DNA of 64,000 nucleotides, taken from NCBI GenBank assembly GCA_013397845.1, contig VZTG01004282.1:1079289-1143288 (forward strand), written 5' to 3'. The position numbers and the translations under genes are program-made. Every line of letters begins with the position of its first letter. Within the stretch, counting starts at the first letter, position 1. Below are positions 46,946-60,483 of the stretch, piece after piece. Below the pieces are notes generated by a model that searched no databases, had not been told where the DNA came from, and saw only the letters and a program-made list of their open reading frames with translations. The DNA comes from Melanocharis versteri. Its lineage: Eukaryota > Chordata > Aves > Passeriformes > Melanocharitidae.

Positions 46946-47975
46946 AAGGACCACTCAGACAGCGAGGGGACGTGGGTTCAGTGTGTAATTCCAAGGCGTT
47001 GATGGTTAAGATGTTGAGACCTGGGTTAGAGGAGTGGACAAAAGTATTTGCAACCACCATGCATTCAAAATTCCTTCTGAACATCAGTGTGGAACGTGCC
47101 ACTACCCCCCCATAGGAGAACAATGGTCTTTGGGACCTGCAACTCTAAATTCTTTGGTTTTGAGTGATATTATTGTAAAAAACCTCACTAAAAACAACAG
47201 AAGGTTGTGAGCACTGACACTGCTCCTTACAAAGCAGACCATGAAGCACCAAGCTCTGAACACTGAAGCTGACCTGAACGCTTGGTGGGTTTGTTCTTCA
47301 GAGTAATGAATTTAAAAACCCCTGAAGAAACAGGAGCAGGACAACATGTTCAGAGTCTCAGAATGCACTTTCTGATGAGGAACAGGACTGATGTACCAAA
47401 GAGGAAAATAAATGTATAGAAACAGAAAACCAGACCGTTTTCCTCTAATCTCTGAAACTCCAGAGCAAGCTCATGTGAGCTCTGACTCTGAGGACATGCA
47501 TGTTGAGGAGGAGCACAGCTACAGCAACAAAACAAACAAGACAGAACAATGTAGGGAACCAGAACAACCGAACATTCTGCCAGTGGAATCAATCCAGGAA
47601 ACAGAGCAGCAAGGACAAAAGCTGGAGGGTTGGAGGCAACATTCTGCAAAGAGAAGCTGCATGACCGTTGTGTACACACAGAGAAACTCAGCAGCACGTG
47701 TGACCTGAATACCTGAATGTAACCAGCAGCCGTTCCCAAGACAGAGGTTTCCAAAAAGAACAAAACCCAGAAAAGATCACGTGAACTTTGAACTTCTCAA
47801 AAAAGAAGGGTTTTGTGGAAGTGCCAAATGCAGAGAAGCGTCAGCCAGTGGAATCACAGAATCACCCTCTGTGAGTCCTGAGTGGTTAAAGAACAGAAAG
47901 AAGGTCCCATCTGTGAAAAAACAGATGACTAACAGGAGAGTCATTTGCAGCTTTGGAAGAAGAAATAAAAGATAG
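46946..47975 (+). pseudogene. Coding-like decayed frame, unidentified protein
   Basis: One plus-strand phase is unusually open here. From 47412 to the TAA/TAG-type stop at 47973-47975 it runs 188 codons with only one internal stop, a TGA at 47706-47708. The first part (47412-47705) is rich in Glu, Gln, Ser and His. The part after the TGA is Lys/Arg/Ser-rich and ends in a strongly basic tail (RRVICSFGRRNKR). In the same phase 46990-47219 is also largely open, while several stops cluster at about 47301-47409. The pattern fits a broken gene or an old retrocopy of a nuclear-type acidic/basic protein. AATAAA-like hexamers occur about 65 bases after the terminal stop, but there is no clear poly-A tail. 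I do not recognise the family. A chance A-rich open frame is the alternative. Confidence 0.35.
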
Positions 47976-50284
47976 TAAGTAATTCTGATGAAATACAAAT
48001 AATTTGAAAAATCACAGAAGTATAATGGTGAGAAGATGGAAAATAAAATAAATTGCAACCAATAATTTCACCATATTACACCATGTGATTCTATTCTTTC
48101 CTTGAGTAATGAGACCCAGTACTAACAAATCCATGCTGCAGGCTTTAGGTGGGGATGTGTTTCTGCTCTAGATAATTAAAATGGCTTGTCTGAAATTAAT
48201 TGCACAAAAAAGCGATCTGGTTTTACCGACCAACTATGAATTCAATTTCTCTCAATTAAAAGTGTATATGCAATTTAAAACCCAAAATTAGACACTTTAA
48301 TCCATATTTGAGAACCAAATAAGCAGCATGGGGTCTGTGAAAAGCAAGCTCTTAAACCACTCAATATTATTTATAAACACATCCACAGGGATGAAGAAGA
48401 GAAGTAATATGCTAATATTGCTGAATGTTGAAATGGAGACTGGAGGTTTGATCCAGCACCTCAGGAATCAGGGGCTTTGTCACTCACAAATACATGGACA
48501 AGGTGATCTCCTGTGCACTCCTTGCTCTTTGCTTTAGGGTCAAAAAATGGCAAAAGGACAGCAGAACATAGGCGTCTTCCCTGACTGTGATATTTTATCA
48601 GAAGTATGAATCATTTCCCTGTAAGTTGTCCTGCAGTGACTAAGAATGTGAGGATCCACACCGTGCTCACAGTCCATGGGACAGCTATACACAACTGCAC
48701 ATTCTGTAAAGCAAAATGATAAAAAATATTTGTGTTGCGTATTTTGAAAATTTAGTTTTATACAGTTAATACCATGTAAAGTGCAAATAAATAACATCCC
48801 AGTTGAATGTTAACCCAGTCGTCTGACAGGTGGTAAAAGAGATGTAAAGAAATGAGGATGTGTGCTTTTATAAAAGATAAAAATATCTGTCATAAAACTG
48901 CTGTAACCTTTTGTCTCCTAAACACATATATCGCTAACTAAATTATTGAATAAGCTAATGCACAGTTTCCTTTATACAGCTGAAGCAATTCACACAGCTT
49001 GGTATGCAAAACAAACAAACAAACAAAAAAGATAGAGCATAATTTGACATTTTCACACGCTTGGCATTGAAAGCAAGCTCATTTGGATTTTTCAGGAGTA
49101 TTTTGCATTCTTGGAGTACACCAACAGCGGCTACAATGTGTGATGTAAGTGTATCATAGAATGTGTTTATTACAGCCATTTCTCTGTAGCTGCTACAAGG
49201 GAACCCCTTTGAGGCTAGATAAAAGTTTGCCAAAAATAATATTCAAATATCCTTTTAATCAAAACAAGATAAAGAGGAGATTAGTGCCACCAGTGTCAAC
49301 ACCACCACTTCCAAAACATATGCTCAAATAAAACATGAAAGCTTTAGGGGATTGGTTTTGCAAGCTTCAGTAGCTCACACTTCCTCTCTCTTCCAACTCT
49401 ATGTATTATTAAAATGCATCAGCTGATGATGTGTGTTAATGACAAGCTCCATCCTCAAAGGGTTCTAATTCATTAAAGGGGATGATCAGACTGTAATTCT
49501 CAGAATTTAAAACAAAATATTTATTTAGACTATTAATTATGAATTTTATTTCAATGGAGAAGCTTAGATTCTTTTAATGTCATTTAAAATAAAACAACGA
49601 TAAAGTACATCGCAAGAAAAAAACCCCCATAAATATCAAGCAAAATTTAATTCCAAACTAAACCTAACAGCATGTGGCTTTTCTCCATAAAATATCAATT
49701 TTTCATGTTTATGATCCCTGATAAAAATTGAATATTTTCTTTAATTCTAAATCTTGCTGTTCTTCCTCCTCTCTCCCTCCCAAATAACAATTATAAATTA
49801 TACATTTTTTCTTTTCCTTACAACTTGTTTAACTTCTAGATTTTTGGAGAGAGTGTAGGGCATTCATCTGTCATCAAAATGATACTCACTGAATTTTTAT
49901 TTAAAATATAGAAATTTCAATTCTCCCTCTGCTTTGGCAAAATTTCATCTGTACTAAATCTAAGGACTGGATCTAGAAATTTCTAATTAAAAAAGCACGG
50001 TTTCTGATTTATTGTGGTAAAGCAAACTGACAAGAATGAGAGACATTAATTCAACTCAGTGCTTGGTGAAGCTACTGGGAGCTGATTTACAGAATGCATC
50101 TTTCCTGCCTATCATCACTAGAAGATTTTCATGAAAATGCCAGTTTGGCCCAAAACATGCATTTGATGGTTGTGTGGGATGGATTTGGCCACCAAAGGCT
50201 GCTGATAAAAATTAAACCAACGCTTAAATACGGAAAGCATTGGGCATGTAAACATCCTTAAAACTCGCAGTTAACTGCTCAACC
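47976..50284. other. AT-rich noncoding DNA
   Basis: No gene. A (CAAA)n repeat is at 49007-49030. AT-rich with scattered homeodomain cores at 49480-49700. Confidence 0.4.
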
Positions 50285-50900
50285 AGGCACGTGTGGCAGT
50301 TGGGGATTGTGTCTTTTGCACCCGTGAAATCCTATATACCCCAGGTTTTCCCTGGGGAATTCAAGCCAGGCCTTGGGGAGCCCCTGTGGCGATCCCCACG
50401 CCGCTCCCACACGGCTGCTGCCCGCGGCCAGGCAGCGGCCAGGGGCTGCGCACGGCCGTGAGCTCGGAAGCAGGGGAAGAAGAAGGTACCTTTAGCACAA
50501 ATCCCCAGCAAAGCAAATGGATCAGCGAAAAACAGGGATGGAACTTAAGCCCGGGGATCATTTCTCAACATCCTCCCCGGGACAAAACCGCCGCTTCCTT
50601 CCAGGTCATTCCATGCAGTGGAGCCCCCCATCGAGCCGCCACGCTGCACTGAGTCACTGCTCTGCAGCTGCCACTGTGACTTTTACTCCACAGATCCAGA
50701 GTGCAGGGGTTCCACGGGCACAACGGGCCTATGGTGGCACCAGGAGAGGCCACGGCTGGGGGTCTGTGCTGCAGAGCCACGTTTAGGGCCAGTCCCCAGG
50801 AATGGGTGCCAACAACACGAAGCTGAAACCGGGAGCACCAGTCACAACAACTGCTCTGATGCTCCGGGCAAAGGCAAAGCTGAAAACAGCTTCCTGAAAA
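50285..50900. promoter_or_regulatory. Isolated GC-rich, CpG-containing islet in AT-rich desert
   Basis: The core at 50370-50480 has several CpGs (CGATCCCCACGCCGC, CCCGCGGCCAGGCAGCGGCC), and GC stays high to about 50870, while 5 kb on either side is AT-rich. Overlapping frames run on the plus strand (50293-50652, 119 codons; 50517-50786; 50618-50914) and the minus strand (50361-50561; 50565-50780), but their composition is GC-driven. It may be an orphan CpG island, such as the promoter of a noncoding transcript or an enhancer, or an old GC-rich insertion. No known gene is recognised. Confidence 0.4.
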
Positions 50901-53900
50901 ACACAGCCATGTGAAAGCAAAACCAGAATATTACACAAATTTAAATACAAAAAAGTTCATGCTTGACCTGCTCTGAAATTCCATGAGAACACAGATTTTG
51001 GGCACATTTGCATCATTTCATCAGATGCTTCCCTTCAGGTGTCTGTGACCTCAGTAGCATTTAGATGAACACCTCTCTTGCTTGAAATAAAGAGGTGTCC
51101 ATTGGTGGAATGATTCATGATGGCATTTGATGTAGAAGAAGCTGCACTCTTTATAAATAGCCATTATAGACACCTTACTCTGGAAATTCAGCATGCATTT
51201 AAGAGAGAAGAAGTGTTTTAAACCATGGGTAGCAAAAATAAAAACTTAAAAAAACCTTGACAGTATGTTCAGAAATCTTTACTGAATTCATACATATTTA
51301 CTGAACAAGCAGAACACTTTAAGCCACTTTATTCTTCCTGTGACCATTACCAATGTGTTACTATGGGCTTCCAAGGCACTGGTACAAAATACATAATGCC
51401 TGTACTAAATATATTCTGAAATTCTGAAAAAGTTGTATTTAACTAATGCAGTACATAGGGAAAAGCACAGTATTTGAATACACCTTCTAATTTTCACTGA
51501 ATCTGCAATAAAAAAATTAACTAGGTTAGCCACATTCCTGTGTGCAAAAGAGATCAATTCCAATGGCTTTTAGTTGCACAAACAGTGCCATGGGATACAA
51601 GACTTTCTTGAAGGTTTTGAAATATGATCTTTTCATTATTTAGTAATCATGCCCATAAAAGTTGCTTGTATCAAAGTATGAAACTGATTCTAATGTGGCT
51701 TTCCCAGCCAGGAATTATCCACCATTAAGGTAATTACAAGGGGAGAACTAAATTCACGTTAAACTCCCTGACATATTACGCCAAGAAAGTCACTGAAAAA
51801 CTCTTGTTTACTTATATACTACTAAATACTCTTTTCAAGCTTGTTTTTCATATCACCAGCATTAGTACAAAATACAATTATTAGAAAAAGCTCAAAGCAG
51901 AAAGCTGCTTTTTGAAGAGCACAATTAAAGTAAACCAGACATAGCTCCAGAGCTGCAGTAGAAGGGCAGAGACAAATCAGGGTTTTAAGGAGGAAGGTGG
52001 AAAAGGTACTTCACTGCAAAGCAGGGCAACAGTGAAACTGTGCATCAATGGCAACAGATTACTTAAACTCATAGTGCACATGAGCATTTGTTTACTGTAA
52101 AGGTAATGATTTATTGTGCAATACCCCTGAGTTCTCGTTCATCTTCACACAGTTAAATAACAATTTCCTTCCTATGGTGAATACACACACAGCACATAGT
52201 TATTTGTTTGTAGGATAAGATCACATATCTTCAAAACCATAGCAGGTCATTCATTACCAAATGTCTGTGAAAATGCCTCTATAACCTGGTAAATCTGGCT
52301 TAGCAGCACAAGAGGTTAACCCCACATTATATCAGGCAAACGTATCTGTGTGTACATAAAGACTCAAACAGTTCCCAAATGCTGTGCTCCATGAGTACTC
52401 CTCAGTTTGTATTTACCACACAGAAGATGGTATCTTAAATGTAAATATAATGGACTGCTCGGGTTTGGGGCTGAGTAAAGGGCGATTGTTTGCACAGGAT
52501 AAACCATCTCATTCTTCCTGTGAGGTGCTTCCAACAGAAGATTGAAGAGTCTTTATTCTCCTCTCTAACACCAAGAAGCCAGATGGAAACCAGGCCAAAA
52601 ACCTTCACCAGAGGCTTTTGATTTAACCATGCTCCTGATGCATCTCAGAGTTTTTAATGTATTTATGAAAGATACCAAATCCTGACAACTTTTCAGCTCT
52701 TTGGTGAGGTTAAGTTAGCAACTTGTCCAGGGAAAGAAAATTTTTGCCCTCATGGTGGCAGAGAGACACTAGAAAATACAACCCACTGGACAAGGAAAAA
52801 ATAAAAGTTGTTGTGAAAATTTCTTTTTTTTTATTAAATTGGAATTATAAGTTTTGAGAGTCATAAACTTTTCCAAGTTTTTCACCTTGTGCTGGCTTTA
52901 CCACCAACTTTTATATACAGAAGATATCCACACAGTATGGCTATGTAAGCAGATACTCAGATATTCCACCACACCCCCCTACCTGGTGTAAAAGTAAAGT
53001 TAGAAAGGAATTGCTTTTACATAAATTTTCCTGAAGAAAGTTATTCACTTGCAAGCAATGCTTTTAATCTAAATACAGATTTTTCTTTTGGAAGAAATTC
53101 AGTATTTATTGTGAAAAAATTTAGAAAAATATTTTCATATCCTAACTGGAGTTAAACAAACTTAACTAGAATTTAGTTTTTCAGCCACTCTTAGTTTCCT
53201 TATTGAAAGTGTTTCCCAGTGTGGAAGTGCAAACAAAATATTTGGTTTTCAGTATTTTCCAGTACTTTCAGTGTTTGCAATATTTAATTACAAAAGTCAT
53301 GTAAGTTCTTTCCTCAATTACTTTGCAGCAAATACACAATGAATTATGTCACAAAAATGAGTACTTGGCTAAGTAGCATGTCTAAGTAGTGTGTTGGGGG
53401 TTTTGAATTTCTCTCAGTTATCCATGACCTAAATAATGCTATGCTGGTGTGCACAGTTTGAATGAGAAGAACTGCACAAATGTGTAATAGACTTGAGAAA
53501 CCATGAAACCAATCACTTACTTATATCTTATTTTATAAACTTATTTCGTCTACAAGATAATGAAAGAAAGGACTTTACTTTTCTATTTATAATTACGTTG
53601 TTAGTAATGTCAAAAGCTACAGTTGAATAATAATATTTTTCTTCATTTAGTAGAAATATTTAAAAGTATGCTTGGATATTTTAATATTAAAAAACTTAAA
53701 TTAATTTCTAAAAGTTACAGTTTTCTACTCTACTGCAATGCTCATCACTGGCAAAATCATTACAAATCCAATACTAAAATGAGGGCTATTACAGTTATAC
53801 ACATCTCTCATACATCTCATATGGCTGTTTCAAAGCACTTTCCAAAAAATAAGTTTAACACAACATTCATTAAAGGAAGGCTTAATTTTAACCATCTCAA

Positions 53901-54489
53901 AATGAGGCAAAAGTTTGCCCCAGGTCGGACAAGAACAGGGAAGAGAATCCAGCAGTCTTGGCTCTCCATCCCGTCTTTACATTTATGAATCTACATTAAT
54001 TTATTGGGAAACATATTTAAAAAGAAGGTCTGTCCTACAGCAATGGTGTTAGCACAAAAAAGTTCAGGAGGTAACACAGAGCCCTAAATTCTATGTACCA
54101 TCTCCAAAACTTCTGTGATTCCCAAACTAAAGCCATGCCCAACTCATGACAGTGCAAGCTAAAATAGAAATGCAATCTTTCATATCCCTGTGGCCACAAG
54201 TAAAAAATTTACCAGTGGAAAGTAACATTACAGCTACTTGAACATGAATTTTTGTGTCATATTTACTCTGTTTTCAGAAATCACTACCCGTCAGTGTGAG
54301 CCATTGAAATTCTTCTGAAGAACAGGAAGAACCCAAACATTTCCTTCATGTCAAAAAACAAGAGGGCTTCTATCCCTAGCAATTAAAAAATGGAAGTGCA
54401 TGTCCTGACATGAGTTTTAATTACTGTATGGGGGCAACTGACCTTTTTCCAGACAGTTCAGGGGCAACTGTACGAAGGACCCATTTCCC
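50901..54489. other. AT-rich noncoding DNA with a MEF2-type site
   Basis: No gene. TTATAAATAG at 51151-51160 matches the MEF2 consensus YTA(A/T)4TAR. TTGTGCAAT near 52116 matches a C/EBP site. A 121-codon frame at 53623-53988 is Lys/His/Asn-rich and looks compositional. Confidence 0.35.
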
Positions 54490-54665
54490 ATGAAACCAGG
54501 TTTCAAAGATTTCATCAGACAAAATGATAATGAGCCATTGCAGTTGAAATGAGCTGATTAGTTTTTCCCCCCAGCTGCTGTTCAATTAATGAACCACTTT
54601 TAAAAATTTTGAAATGAAGTTCATGAATCATCTATTTTTATTTTCTTAAATTGAAAACTGATAAA
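54490..54665. promoter_or_regulatory. Candidate conserved noncoding element
   Basis: Unique-looking sequence with AATGATAATGAG, GAGCTGATTAG, CAGCTGCTG (E-box) and TTCAATTAATGA close together. It has no repeat and no frame. The call rests on motif density and general appearance. Confidence 0.2.
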
Positions 54666-55480
54666 TGAATTCAGCCTCCTGGTGACACAAACAAAATTAG
54701 TTTGAATTTCAGATCTTGAAAAAGTGTTAGGAATTAGAAAAAAAAAAGGCAGTCTTAAAAGCAGTGTGAATATTTAGCAGCAAATATTCCTAAAGAACTG
54801 TTAAAGTACAGATGATTGAAGTAGCAGCCAAAAAAGGGATGCAAATGACTCTTAAATGAAAGGTTATAGAGCACGAGAGGTGTTTAATCCAAATAACAAA
54901 CTGTTGTTGTCAATGAAAGATCTGATACAAACCGATTTAGATAATGCAGAAAAATGAACACACAATTTGACAGCTACCCTGGATTTACAGAATCATGGGA
55001 TTAAATGCTTTCCACTTATTCAAAGAGGATTAGTCAGGATACATTTATTTATTTAAAGCAGATCTTTTACAGAACTAAAGAGTTTACAAATGATATGGAG
55101 TGATGGAAAATAGAAAATCCATATCAGCTTTAGCTTCTATCATTCAGCCACAGATGGGAAACTGCTTACTAACAAATACACAGGATAGTGCATTAGCAAA
55201 ATAATAATAATATTAATAAATTTGGCGTAGCCTTAAACTATTTAGTCAAGGAAAGAGAACATTAAAATACTTGCACAGGCTGTTTGCAGAGAAAGCCAAT
55301 AAAATGTGAACACGCTAATGGAACATCCACAACTAGAGATGGAAAACACAGGTGCAACGCAGGGATAATGCTGGTGGAACTGTACAGCTGCAGTCGGTCT
55401 GAGATGGAAGATATTAACCAGATGAGATTGGAAAGCAGGATTCCTGCATGCAAGTCCAAGAACTGCTGAACACTCACTAC
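54666..55480. other. Noncoding DNA
   Basis: A short AAT-rich run is at 55202-55218. The stretch 55242-55487 has slightly higher GC and short frames on both strands (61-81 codons) with no recognisable features. Confidence 0.35.
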
Positions 55481-55575
55481 AGGGCACTGATTAAGTCACT
55501 TCACTTTTCAGTCCTCATCTCTGTTAAGTAGAGAAGATATTAACCTGGAAAGCACTAAAGTTTTAATTAAATGTC
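55481..55575 (+). mobile_element. MIR-like SINE remnant
   Basis: TTAAGTCACTTCACTTTTCA (55491-55510) then GTCCTCATCTCTGTTAAGTAG and GAAGATATTAACCTGGAAAG parallels the MIR core order as I remember it: AAGTCACTTAACC, CTCAGTTTCCTCATCTGTAAA, GATAATAAT-ACCT. Diverged. Confidence 0.4.
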
Positions 55576-56470
55576 TGGTAAGTGATTTAGTCTTATTCTA
55601 AAAGCCCTTCCTCATGAGCAAAATAATAACAGCAATATTGTTTGAAAGTTTCTGCTTGTGCCAGAATCACGTCAGAGCCTAATTTTCATCACTGCTGAAG
55701 GGTATTTATCAGCTCTGGCTGTGCTTTGTGCTGGCTCTGGGATTCCTTTTCATCACCAAGGTGCTGAAAGCCAAAATCTTATGTTTAGTTTTTTTGGTAA
55801 GAAGATCTATACATTAGAGGCCAAACAAGTGAGAAATGCCTCTAAATATGACAATAAATGGAAAATAAACAGAGCAGTGTAACTGGGTCACTGGAGTGTT
55901 TGCAGATTCACAAGTGAAATTTGCATTGTAATTGTCAGTTTCTGAACTCAATATATTTAACATCCTTTATGTCATCCCTGTGTTGCTGTGCATCGAGCAC
56001 TCCTGCTCCTTCTTCAAAATGAAATCACCTTCCTGGATACCAATTCTGGTTATAAAGGTGAACAGGTTGCACAGTTGCAGCTCATAACAATGTTTGTGTA
56101 GCTGGGGAATGTTGCTTCCCTTCAGAACACCCACAATCCATATGTTTATTTTCCTACCAAACCCCAGGCATGCAAGGATTGTCTAAAGAATCAAGAAGGG
56201 AAAAAAGGAAGTAGCTACCACACCTCCTGTCTACCCTTTTCACATGACTGGTACCAAAGACAGTGCCTTGAAGACAGAAATATGAGCTTTTTGAGCTAAA
56301 ATTAAAACTGATCGATGTGAGCTCCTTCACTAAATGAACTACATGCAGTTTTAGCTGCCGTGATGTACCTGATTTAATTTGCATCACATGAAATGATCCA
56401 GATAATGACAGTGACCCCTGTGCCTGTTCATTTCATTTCCCCAAACTGCTGGGCCTATCATTAACCAAGG
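55576..56470. other. Noncoding DNA
   Basis: No gene, repeat family or motif cluster recognised. Confidence 0.4.
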
Positions 56471-56510
56471 CAAGATAAGATAACAGATGGCTGTGAATTA
56501 ATCCTATCTT
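56471..56510 (+). promoter_or_regulatory. Tandem GATA sites with adjacent E-box
   Basis: AGATAA at 56473-56478 and AGATAA at 56478-56483 overlap by one base and are directly followed by the E-box-like CAGATG at 56484-56489. A reverse GATA site (CTATCT) lies at 56504-56509. GATA plus E-box modules bound by GATA and TAL1/bHLH factors are known in blood and heart enhancers. The usual spacing is about 8-10 bases, which differs from the abutting arrangement here. Confidence 0.3.
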
Positions 56511-59500
56511 CAAATATCAAATGCAAAAAAGTGTCTCAATTAAGACAAATTAATTTAGATTCAGCATTCTAGAAGTAAGTTGAAATAGATTTTGTGTCCA
56601 CTTCAGGGTACAATAATGAATTCATACACACTTCCTTACTGATAAGGATGTCGATAAAACAAAAGCTGTAAAACTTCCCAAATGTGTTACTTCAACCATT
56701 TTGCTTAGATTTGATAGAGCAGATGTGAGTGGACCTGCAGAGTTATTTAAATATTGACCCTAACTTTCTGACTAGATGTAAACAAACAAGACTTGACAAT
56801 GTAGCCACTGTTTAAGGGAAATGATCAAGATGACTCTGAATTTTCTATCACTCAAGCAGACTTGTGAACTCAGTCCAATCCTGAGGATTCCTATTATAAA
56901 TACCAATTTTTTTTTTTTATAACTCTCTAGGGGACTTGTATATCTATTTATGTAATATCTATACACATATATAGATTGCTTTCTTGGAATATATGCCAGA
57001 TGAAGATAGAGAAGCTGGGGCATTGAGAGCAACAATAGGAATGCAAGACTGAAATGGTGAGGAAGCACCTGCTTTGACACGCCTGTGCCTGTGCCTTATT
57101 GTTTCATAGCTGAACTCTTACTGAAACTATGAATTCGAGTCCTTTGAGCTGTCTGTGGTAGACAATGCTTCATTGAGGAGCTAAGTGCCTCCAGGTCACC
57201 AGCGAAACACCAAACACTGAAAAGCAGCAGTGAAGTACTTCAAAAAGAACAGGTAGACACGTACACTCACAAAGCTCCTCTTGTGAAGATGCATCCTATG
57301 CCAGCAAACAAATGCTGCTTCTTTTCTTCTCTCTAAAGCTCAGAACACTCACAAAGTGTGAAATATTCTAAATGATACGCATCCAAGATGCATGAATCCT
57401 ACTTACACTCTTCTTGACGGGTAAAAGTGTCATAAGGAATCGTCAGCACTTACGACTAAGTGGTCAAGTACCTTGTTTGGTGAACAGCACTCCCGTTTCT
57501 CCTCCAAATATTCATAAGTGCCACCAATGCTGCAGACATCCTGGCTGCACAGATTGTAACTAAGAATCCACCCTTTCATTCCAGAGAAATTCAGAATATA
57601 GCAAGCCACCATCACCAGTTGAATATAAGGATATCGAATCCTGCCAACGAATTACAAATTTCACAATCTGAAAGCTGTACCTTGTGACCCAGTGACGTAA
57701 CACAGAAACCCTGTTGTCTTTCATTTTTCTGGTTAAAGTGCTGCTGTCATTGCAGGCATCATCCTCCCAGAGCTCTCTGAAGACTCATTCTCTTCAATAT
57801 GAGATCCTGCTGTCAATTTGAAATTGGCATAAAAGGACCTCTCAAGGCTCTGTCCATGTCTCCATAACACATGGAAGCAGTAAAGACAAGACAATTAGAA
57901 CAGTGTGTAAAATTCTAGGATGAAGGCTATGACAGACAGGAATGCTCTTGTGCCCCAGTCAAACTACCCGATTTTGCCTGGGATTTTTATTCTTATTACT
58001 CCCAACACAGTTGTTCTACACTGAAGCCATTCTTATCTGTTTTTGCATTCTCTTTATCACTCCTGCTTCCTCTGCTGCAGTTTTATTGACTACATTTGTC
58101 TTATCCTGGATTCCCTCTCTTGTTTAAGTCATTCACTCTGATTTTACAATTCACTAATTCTCTCTACTCTTTCTCTTTACCCAGATGATTTGAGTCTTCA
58201 CAGTTTTATTACTGAATTCCTTTAGATGTTACTCAAAGAATTCTGTAATCAGTTATGAGAAAACATTGATTGCAGCTGGAGTCAATATCAGTGTCCTTAT
58301 CAATATCGATTCTGTTTAGCACAAGATCAATTTTTCACCTCAAGGGAAAATCAGATCTAAATGTTCACCCAACCATGCAAATATTGTACGTATTTCATTA
58401 GAACTCTCTGGAAGCCTCCTCACACTGTGGCAATGGATGCTATGAACTTAAATTATAAAAGCAGTTAGAATAAAATAATTAATATTCAAAGAGGATGTGA
58501 GTTAACAGTATAAGAAATAAACAGTCACCCACAACCAGATGAGGATCCTCCTCTTCTCCATGTGGTGTATGTTGGCGTTTTTCCAGATGGATGTTATGTG
58601 AGAGCCCAGTGAGCGACTTGTATTTGTTATCAGCAATTATCTGATCACAACTGACACACAAGATTTAGTCTTGAAACTGAAGAACCCACTACACAGTCAC
58701 AGAAAGCAGCATTAAGTTGGTTAATCAGCTGATTTCTCTCTTCCTACACCAAAAAGAAATAAAAATGCCTCTTTACATATTCTCTGGTGAAAGTAAAGAA
58801 AACCCTCCAAACTTTTTCAAAACGAAGACATCTTCAAATCTTTAACACAATGGAGCAGCTGCTACTGAGTTTCCTTGATGGGTATATTCTGTCATTAGGG
58901 AAATCAGAGGCCCTGCTAAATACCTTTTTTGTTTGGTTGTTTGTCAGCTCAAATACTGATTAGGTTCTCTGACAACCACATTGTTTGTTTGCAAAAATAC
59001 AGGGAGAAAAACCTTCAGTTGCAACTTGCATTCTGTAGAAGCAGTGGATACACTCAGAGATATTTTGTTAAACTCATTTACAGTAGGAGATTTTACCATT
59101 ACTTAAAAAAAAAAACAATGTAGAAAAGCCTAACTTAGATGATTTTTTCAGTATCGCTGTGCAAAAATGATATAAAATCTATTAAAATACTAAATCTAAA
59201 GCAGATAGTAAACTTGCAAATTTTACTCAGGAAATACTAAGTTTGCAATTAAAGTATCTTTTGAGTAAAACAATACTGAGCTCTGAAACTAAGCACGGTA
59301 TTGAAAAAGATGAGTCAGAGTATCAGCTACTTGACAAAAGAAACTTCAACAAAGAGGAGTTTGTGACAGAAGGGTAAGGGCCCTTTTTTATCTTACCATA
59401 GCCTTGGATATAAATCAGAGCTGACCGGAACAATAGTATTTACATGGCAAGCTGTGAAAGCCTAAAGAGAGATTTCTCTACCTTCATCTGGAAAAACCCA

Positions 59501-60483
59501 CATCCAAACACGCCATCTGCCATGGCCTGCCCAAAGCCACTGCGTCCTTGAGGGCCGTGGACATCCACAGGCACAACCAGCCTGCAATTAACTTGTACCT
59601 TGCTCTGCTGAAATCCACTCAGCGTAGAGTGGGACGTGTGTGGATACAGATTGTGAATGCTTGCACACAGTCACATTCTAAACCATTATTTTTAAACTGC
59701 CATCCCAAAAATTAACATGCTTCAGATCATGGAATATATAAATTTTACTGATAGTTATAATACTGAGAGCTATGGTAGAAAATACACAAAATTATCTGGG
59801 CAACATTCTTTTAATTATAGTATAACTAAGAATATATTCTACATAACATCATAAATACTAAATGTGCTCGCAATGAAATGTTGAAATTTCTGACAGCAGA
59901 ACTCTGACAGTGTCTGCAGCTTGTTGGAACTTTTACTGATACATTAAAATTTGTCTCTGGAAAGACAAGAAGGAGAGAATATCAATTTAATGCTGAAAAA
60001 AGGGCCCTCTTATTTACTTAATTTATGTGTTATTCTCTGCCAGCCACTGATCATAAATATGTGTCTATACAGTCTGTCCCTCAGCAGGGGAGAGAGACTG
60101 AGTAACAGTATTGCCATTACAACTTCTTGTGAATGAAATATGTGGTTTACAAACTTCATTATAGAAAGCATTGAAGCGTGTTTCAAAAGAGGGACTCTGA
60201 AGTGGAAAGAAGGCAGGATATGATATTAGCTGAAAATTTCATAGAACAAGGTTCTGCGGACAGAAGGAGTTGTGTTTGTAATTTTACATGCAACAGAGAA
60301 AATGGAGATAAAGACATGAGAAAAAAAGCTGCAAGAAGAGCTCAGAACTTCAAAACCAAAAGACATTGACAGCATGGAAACACAAGATTGCACACAAAAG
60401 ATTGGTTGAAGGTGGTGTGGACATCACTGATACAGAAAGAGTGAGAGAATGGGATGGCATCTTGGTTAGACTGATGAAGGAAG
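56511..60483. other. AT-rich noncoding DNA
   Basis: No gene. A T11 run lies near 56909-56919 and an A10-11 run near 59105-59115. Short frames up to 102 codons are without features. Confidence 0.4.

Noticed and set aside
55913..55935. SOX-OCT composite at ATTTGCATTGTAA
   Set aside because: The octamer is present but the SOX half is in the wrong orientation and spacing for the known composite.
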